Source of the DNA: Siphonodentalium dalli | Taxonomy: Eukaryota > Mollusca > Scaphopoda > Gadilida > Siphonodentaliidae | Length of the DNA stretch: 64,000 nucleotides | Reading direction: 5' to 3' | NCBI GenBank assembly: GCA_032622095.1 | Contig: CP136064.1 | Span: forward strand, 43,172,989 to 43,236,988 | Part shown: one piece after another, positions 57,678 to 64,000 of the stretch | Layout of the letters: every line of letters begins with the position of its first letter | Numbering within the stretch: position 1 is the stretch's first letter | Made by a program: the position numbers and the translations under genes | Notes under the pieces: model-generated | The model's database searches: none | Told to the model about the DNA's origin: nothing | Seen by the model: only the letters and a program-made list of their open reading frames with translations

Positions 57678-58878
57678 CATTAATTAATAAATATATATAT
57701 ATGCGAACATGACATGTCAGGCAACATGTATTGTTATTGGGTGATGGCACTGCATATTATCTGTTCAGAACGCTTATAAAAGAAGCGGCGGACCACGTTG
57801 CAGATTTTGCTGTTTATGTCAGGGTTATAATTCTTCTTCACTATAACATTAAAATATTCTGAACGTTTGACATACTTGTGAAATTACTGTGATATCTACC
57901 AACAATTTTGAAAAGTTCTGACATCGAAATAGAGTGGACATTCCACAATGAAATTATACTCATTTTCTATATGACGCCCATAACTCAATCAATGAAGTTC
58001 TTCCGTCAAAATTATCCGGCCAGTTTGACTCTGCGAAGGACATTGGACGCTATCGGGGTGTTGTGAAATAAACCATGAGACCCCATGTGATCATATTATT
58101 AGTTGAACCTGTTTTGGTGCTTTGAATAATGTCACGAATCAATCGCAGATAATCAACATTATTTGATACCGTACGGGATCGACTGTGCATGTACGCGACA
58201 AAATGTCGTGCGATTGTCGGTTTCACCCATAACCGGTGCCCGATCTTTGTCGTACGACAAATATTCTATTGTGTGTGGTCTGCTTTAGAAATAAGCACAT
58301 TTTCAATACTTTTGGAGCATGCAAAAAGGGTATTGCAACGAATAAACAAATTAAACTGGACCCCATGCAGAATACATTTAAGCCTCAAACTTGGAATCGC
58401 AAAGTTCTTTCCGTTTGCACGTTACTCCAACTTCATGCAAATTGTGAAACAAACGCTATTTAGTTTAGCATATCAGGAAATATAGTGTCTTTTTAAATGT
58501 GTCTTTTCATGTTGATAAAATTGTTCAACCACCCTTATCACCCGTGTTTATCTCACAGTCAACACTATATAACCCAACACAAATCGGTTATCATAGTTAT
58601 ATTCTAATTAAGTCCGGCATTGACATCGACATTGACTGCGCGTGTCGATACTATACAGGTGTCTTACTAAAAATATGTTGCCGGGTTTAGGGGTTAATCA
58701 TGTGATTTATATAAAAATATAGGGCGTGTATAGCATTGAATTTATTTCTGAAACTATTGAAACGGTTAAACAAGTTTATACAAGTGGCTTTTGAAAATGT
58801 GGATAAATGTTACATATCTTCATAAAGTGATGTGTATATACTGTCATGTGGATACATTTTAATTTCTTTTTAAAACAG

Positions 58879-59087
58879 ATTCGTGGATAAATGGCAACGA
58901 TGCAAGCACTGAGGGAACATTTGTTCTGCACAACGGGACAGCAATGACATACTTCGGTTGGGATCCACAGCCATCAAACGACGAAGAAAAAAGCTACATA
59001 TATCTTAAGTCAGGATCATTCGAATGGCAGTTAGCGAGTCCCACTGAGGACCGTGGTGTCGTCTGTGAAATAGACATGGTTGTTTAA
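58879..59087 (+). CDS. C-type lectin domain exon, C-terminal half, terminal exon
   Basis: Acceptor TTTTTAAAACAG ends at 58878. The exon enters in phase 1 and stops with TAA at 59085-59087. It reads SWINGNDASTEGTF, then YFGWDPQPSN, then a final GVVCEI. WINGND, W-x-PQPSN and VCEI are the usual second-half landmarks. The cysteine expected between the QP loop and VCE is absent (FEWQLASPTED there), so one canonical disulphide cannot form. The QPS loop resembles galactose-type QPD but is not canonical. Its phase joins the exon at 55375-55581. Confidence 0.78.
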
Positions 59088-59340
59088 ATGTAACTTTCAT
59101 ACCGCGTAATCAAATAGCTGATATGCGCTCCCAAACTCTATTATCTGCGGACTGGTACAAAGATAGATCATGCCATGACTCTTTACTCTGACTAACGCCC
59201 GCAGAGATGATATTCCACCAGTACAAAATCTGGGAAATTTTGAAGTTTTGACAGAGAACCTTATAAAGTCGAAAAATAACATGGGGAATATACTTCTTAG
59301 TTATCATCTGCTCCTCAATAATATTCACTATTAAAACAAT

Positions 59341-59417
59341 AGGTACTCTGGAGTACCTATGTGGGCACTATACTTGTCCCATGGGGAGTGCCAAACTATT
59401 GGTACTCTGGAGTACCT
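59341..59417. repeat. Twin short palindromes GGTACTCTGGAGTACC
   Basis: The 16-base palindrome-like sequence occurs at about 59341 and 59401, just past the last lectin exon. Confidence 0.7.
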
Positions 59418-59519
59418 AAAATGTGGAGTTCGCATCTCTTTGGCGTCAAATGGCGTACTCAACCATAAAACCTGAACTATAAAATAAAAGCATCTTCACA
59501 AATGACAAAACAAGCCCTG

Positions 59520-59797
59520 TTATAATGAATAGTATTGTGTACTTGTACACTCAAAATAAATTTTACAATTACAGTTTGACTAAACTTTGTTTGTTTGTTT
59601 AGTGTACTGAAAAAACTTTTATTAACAGTTCTTGTAAATTCTTATTAAATTTACGACGATAAATACACATAGTCCTTTAGGGTACGTTCATATACATGCA
59701 CTCGCACATTTTCCAGGCATCCTTTTGCAGATATTTCGGTAGAAAGTTACAATGTGACAGAAAACGGATGAAAAAATGCTTATAAAATACATATGTG
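59520..59797 (-). repeat. Inverted repeat arm right of the last lectin exon
   Basis: Reverse-complement partner of 57395-57677. The pair encloses about 1.84 kb including the terminal lectin exon. Confidence 0.85.
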
Positions 59798-59834
59798 ACC
59801 CGCCATATCAAATCCAGTCGTAAGTCGGGATTTG

Positions 59835-60210
59835 TTTTACCCTGTGCCAATGCATTCTCTTATATATGCGAGTCGACCATAGGTCGCCTCGCATATATAA
59901 GAGAATGCATTGGCCTAACAATTTTTTATTATTTTTTTAAATAAATGTTTCTTACAATTTTTAGGACATAAAATAAAAACATCTATTACCCTGCAGGGAG
60001 CCCCACACATATATAGAAGCATATAGAAGAGTGTCGTCTGCTCATGTTTGTCTGGGGCTGTGTATGGGTAAAATTATAAAATTGTTAAAGAATACAAGAA
60101 AAAAATATTAATATTGTAAAAAATTGTTAGGCCAATGCATTCTCTTATATATGCGAGGCGACCTATGGTCGACTCGCATATATAAGAGAATGCATTGGTA
60201 CAGGGTAAAA
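59835..60210. mobile_element. Nested-palindrome element, copy 2
   Basis: It starts TTTTACCCTGTGCCAATGC and ends with its near-inverse. Each end is a self-complementary hairpin around TATATATGCGAGTCGACC, as at 31423-31647. The centre differs and is about 150 bases longer. Confidence 0.75.
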
Positions 60211-60853
60211 AAAATGAATAAACCTCGTAAGCCTGTATTATTTAATGCACGTATTCTAGGACGGATGGTGTGTAATAAACACAGAATGACACGGTTTGTT
60301 GATACGGCACGTGTGCCATCGCGGAAGCATAGAACTCCTGCATGGGTGCGCCTCTCGGTCTATCCTTCCGCGCTACTCTCATGTCAACGAACCCGTTAAC
60401 GCACTCGTGTCGTTCAGTCTATACATGCTTATACATGTAAATGATGATCTTCCTGAATAGATTAAACATATCATTTGGCGATTTCGGTAAACGTTACACC
60501 GAATCTTTGAACGATATATTTTCTGGCACGTGTTTGTGCATGTATAGTCATGGGGCCAATCCCAATTGTAGGCCACCAATAATGAGTTTGCTAAACATTC
60601 GGGGTAGGACTAAGTGTTATACCTCATCAGAAACAGTAAGAGGTATACCGTATATTTAGCACCCATGCAGAGCGGCGGTTCCAACACGCATATAGGAGTT
60701 GTGGGTGCAGATCAGGCCGTTTGATTACGCGGTGTGCATTCGTGTATGATGCTACATGCCACAAGACCATTCATCATTCTTTGGTTCGCCTTACTGTTTT
60801 AAATGGACATGGCTCATTTGAGCATTCAGTTATAAGAATATAAGATAGACCGA
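60211..60853. other. Intergenic, nothing recognised
   Basis: No supported feature. Confidence 0.4.
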
Positions 60854-61115
60854 TTAACCCTTTCTATATACTAAAACTCATTGACGAGTAGTTATCCTTA
60901 CGAAATGTTCAGATAATACGTTCATATGTCGACTGTTGAACTTATTATCTGACCACAATCCCACCAATAAATAGGATTGCTTTTGCACTTGATATTATAT
61001 GTCGTCTGCTTATATTTCTTAAACAACCCTCCATATGAATAATACATCATTCCAATGTATAAATGTATACCTTTATAACTGAGCGGGAGAATCCATTCAG
61101 TAAAGAAAGGGTTAA
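60854..61115. mobile_element. TTAA/CCCTTT MITE (262 bp)
   Basis: Ends TTAACCCTTTCT and AGAAAGGGTTAA, so TTAA lies next to CCCTTT termini as at 31276-31671. The interior is non-coding and unrelated. It is probably mobilised by the same kind of transposase. Confidence 0.65.
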
Positions 61116-61370
61116 TACATGAAATACCGATCTACCAGATGCATATACATGGACAGGACAGAACGTGTCTAAGGTTAGATATATAGCTTATTGGAGAATA
61201 TAGTACGTGTATCAGTGGGGAAAATAGAAACATGTTTGTATAATAATATTCCTGACATCTACCAGGCATATTACCACCACGGCACTCCCAGACTTTCCGA
61301 TTCTCCAAGTATACTTTCAATCTCTAAAATCTTACTCGAATTCCCAGGTTAGGGTGCAAACAATTCCAAT

Positions 61371-61465
61371 GTGGGGGAACGGAACCACCCGCCCCAGGGA
61401 CCGCGGGTCCCCGCCTCAGGATCACCCGCCCCAGGGACCACGGGTCCCCGCCTCATGGATAACAC
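61371..61465 (+). repeat. G+C-rich minisatellite, two units of about 42 bp
   Basis: Units contain CACCCGCCCCAGGGACC and GGGTCCCCGCCTCA. GGGACC and GGTCCC pair within each unit. Confidence 0.75.
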
Positions 61466-61754
61466 GCCCCAATCGAGTCGGACAACGAAAATTCGTTTTT
61501 TTAGCTTTATTGAAAATAAGATTAAAATATTGAAAACATGATTTTAAATAGATATAGTATAATAAAACTACATGGAAATGGAATATATAGTATATAGGCT
61601 ACTTCTGTTTGCAATATAAGAAAAAAACATTTCACCAAGAAGGCACAAAGAGTTCAAGTTATTCATCAAAGCTACCTATTTTTAAGTCACATCGACCAAT
61701 ATTAAACCATAACATAATATAACTGAATCCATAAAACTGTCCATATTTAGCGAT

Positions 61755-61985
61755 ATCTAAAAGTGATGTGAAACACTCCCGTATGGTGATCAAATATAAA
61801 TTGAGAATAATCTTGCTCAAAGTAGTTATTTGTTAGGAATATTAATCCAAATTGACGATGCACACCATCATTCTTATATATTAATTAAATGCAATGACTA
61901 TCGATGGCAAAATCATTTGTGTCAGATTATCGCCGATAGTTGCGTCCCGAATCGAGATGTAAATATTTACAATTGGGTAGTTCAG
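61755..61985 (+). repeat. Dispersed repeat family R1, copy 4
   Basis: It matches 28880-29100 from AAGTGATGTGAAACACTCC to CGAATCGAGATGTAAATATT. Confidence 0.7.
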
Positions 61986-62289
61986 ACGATGGAATGGTAT
62001 GGTCGTTTTCTTTGAAATCATCGGGGATGTTAGTAGAATGCTATATTCCCCACGTTGGCATAGCGCCTGCGTATTAACTTATCAATTTCACGCACCCGAA
62101 TAAGTCCATAATATGTCTCTGAAGAAATCAAGTAATGTATTCGTGGTTAAAAATGTTAAGAAAATATGAAGAAATAAACGTGAATATGACAAAAATATTT
62201 AATCAAAACATGGGACAACAGGCGGGCGCCGCTTCTCAAATGAGGGGTCATATATGAATTAAATGAATTTGTTGTAATTTTGGGTCATG

Positions 62290-63185
62290 TTTCTATTCCG
62301 AAATTTCGCTATTCCGAAATTTCGATATTCCGAAGGTTCTTTATTACGAAGGTTCTTTATTCCGAAGGTTCGCTATTCCGAAGTTTCGCTATTCCGAAGG
62401 TTCTTTATTCCGAAGGTTCTCTATTCCGAAGGTTCGCTATTCCGAAGGATCGCAGTTTTTTAAAATTCTATTACATGTATAAACGAGGACCTTTCCTCTA
62501 TGGTCTGCATTACAAACGTACGCAATATTAGTATGGACGTACTATTGTTTATGACTCGTGTGCGGGCTGACGTAAATAGGTATTACTAAATAACGTCATA
62601 CGCAATGACATTGAACACATATAGGGGACCCACGAAAACAAAACAATGAACGACCACCAGAAGTGGAGGATTTGGGAAAAAAGAACACGCAAACTAAAGG
62701 CATGTTATAACGGTGGCGTTATAACTCTCAATCAGTACTGGAACTCCATAACGTACTGCATTGTGGAATATCGCCGACGAGATGAACCCACAGGAAATTG
62801 TGGCATTGTATTGACATTTCTTCCAAAGACTTTATTTTGTTTTAGTCATGCAATCACCATGTTTCCATAATAAACGATAAACTTATTCTGTCTTCCTACT
62901 ATTAATAACCGAAATCTGAAACAATTTGGATATTAGAATAGGGTGTATTAATGTAATGTACTATGGTGGTACCATAGTGTAATAGTATATATCATTTCTT
63001 GTGCGGTTTGGGGGGATGTAAATTTTGATGTATTCTGAATAAATACGCCCAGAAAAGAAAACCTTCGGAATATTATAGCGAAAACTCTGAATCGAGAACA
63101 TTCGGAATAGAGAACATTCGGAATAAAGAACCTTCGGAAAAGAGAACCTTCTGAATAAATAACATTCGGAATAGAGAACCATACC
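62290..63185. mobile_element. Element with terminal inverted minisatellites (ATTCCGAAGGTTC units)
   Basis: 62290-62455 holds about nine 18-base units (CTATTCCGAAGGTTCTTT and variants). 63058-63182 holds about six units of the reverse complement. The middle (about 600 bp) is non-coding. Short frames through the arrays are repetitive artefacts. Confidence 0.65.
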
Positions 63186-63210
63186 CAGATTGTGGTGTCC
63201 GACACTATAA

Positions 63211-63349
63211 AAATGGTGACCTGTCTCGAGGGCAACATTGCGGATTGTCTCCCCGAGGAACCAATCGTCTCCCGAGGCGGAGCCGAGGGTGAAATTGGTT
63301 CCAAGGGGAGACTATCCGCAATATTGCCCTCGAGCCAGGTCACCATTGT
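63211..63349. repeat. Hairpin element with GAGGGCAA motif
   Basis: Arms AAATGGTGACCTG and CAGGTCACCATT continue inward through CTCGAGGGCAACATTGCGGA and CCCCGAGGAACCAAT-type pairs to a CGAGGCGGAGCCGAGG centre. Confidence 0.75.
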
Positions 63350-63669
63350 TTTTATTATACCGAATAACCATATCAGCAGTTCTGAATCATCGGGTGAAAC
63401 ATCCGCGAATCGCTTCGATTTGACACCGGCATCCGTGATGTTTACTTTGAAAAATGCGGAAGTCGTCTGAATCGTGACGATTTGGGGTTTCCGGTTTGAA
63501 TGTCACGGTCAAAATACGTCATAAAATTTCGTTCGGGTGCTTCCGTGAACATGTTCGGGCTCTTTCGATCGGAGCAATAAACATTGCAAAAAATGGTGAC
63601 CGGCAATGTTTCTTGGGCTGGAAACATTGCAAATTGTAAAATAGCACCCTATGGGAAATTAACATAGGC

Positions 63670-63865
63670 TTTTAATATGAGGTATAATAATAAACAATTA
63701 TTTCATGTGCCTTTTGGGAACAGTCAAAATTGTTGTCCCGATGTATCAGGAATGACTATCGAACTGTTGCCCAAGGCCGAAGGCCGAGGGCAACAGTTCG
63801 ATAGTCATTCCTGATACCGAGGGACAACAATTTTGCCTGTTCCCAAAAAGACACATGAAATAATT
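63670..63865. repeat. Second GAGGGCAACA hairpin element
   Basis: Arms pair from ATTATTTCATGTGCC with its inverse, through TTGTTGTCCC and AATGACTATCGAACTGTTG, to a CCGAAGGCCGAGGG centre. It is followed at 63902-63962 by three units of CAACAGTTCGCTCG. The window ends just after. Confidence 0.75.
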
Positions 63866-64000
63866 GCTTTGTTACCCAATACATTTACTTGTATATAATC
63901 AGTCAACAGTTCGCTCGGAGCCAGTCAACAGTTCGCTCGGGTCGGACAACAGTTCGCTCGTGACGTCACGAAAGCTGACCGTGACTGCAAACCGGGCAAC

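Noticed and set aside
62280-62531. 83-aa repetitive protein
   Set aside because: It is a translation of the 18-base minisatellite and has no independent support.
1-64000. CRISPR array or prokaryotic operon
   Set aside because: No regularly spaced short repeats with unique spacers exist. Introns, SINE and MITE content show eukaryotic DNA; the compact gene block belongs to the Polinton.

Overview
This is a window of animal nuclear DNA, A+T-rich, gene-poor and full of mobile elements. The repeat content (a large DNA virus-like transposon, tyrosine-recombinase elements, a tRNA-derived SINE, many small foldback elements), exons with GT-AG introns, and frequent TACATGTA-type runs suggest a marine invertebrate, most likely a lophotrochozoan such as a mollusc. 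That taxon is an inference.

The centrepiece is an apparently complete Polinton/Maverick element at 10861-26614 (15,754 bp). It is bounded by 886-bp terminal inverted repeats that are about 99% identical by eye. The plus strand carries a compact block: packaging ATPase, two small unassigned proteins, a retrovirus-type integrase with a chromodomain, a membrane protein, a penton-like protein, a small basic protein, the double-jelly-roll major capsid protein and an adenain-like protease. Neighbouring frames touch or overlap. The minus strand carries the protein-primed DNA polymerase B, interrupted by one phase-0 667-bp intron. It also carries two genes that are not part of the usual Polinton set as I know it: a TATA-binding-protein core that keeps all four DNA-intercalating phenylalanines, and a protein with two tandem PC4/Sub1-like domains. 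The plus-strand membrane protein may hold a third PC4-like domain. TATA-like boxes precede the ATPase block and polB. I read this as a Polinton carrying its own transcription-initiation module, and it is the main discovery candidate here.

The Polinton sits in a partial duplicate (10505-10860) of the first exon of a secreted PAN/apple-domain gene whose intact copy lies at 9704-9947. Two C-type-lectin exons at 55375-55581 and 58879-59087 have splice phases compatible with that exon. They may form one host gene with an intron of about 45 kb.

The rest of the window is repeats and decayed elements: TTAA-flanked (piggyBac-like) MITEs, TA-flanked (Tc1/mariner-like) MITEs, nested-palindrome elements, a decayed DIRS-like retroelement (39926-42440), a Crypton-type remnant (32884-33400), a non-LTR retrotransposon tail (47070-47444), a SINE (44981-45272), a candidate Pif1-like helicase exon (52009-52112), and several tandem repeats and microsatellites. 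An AATAAA-GAGCG-TTTATT motif recurs in both the Polinton and one MITE family.
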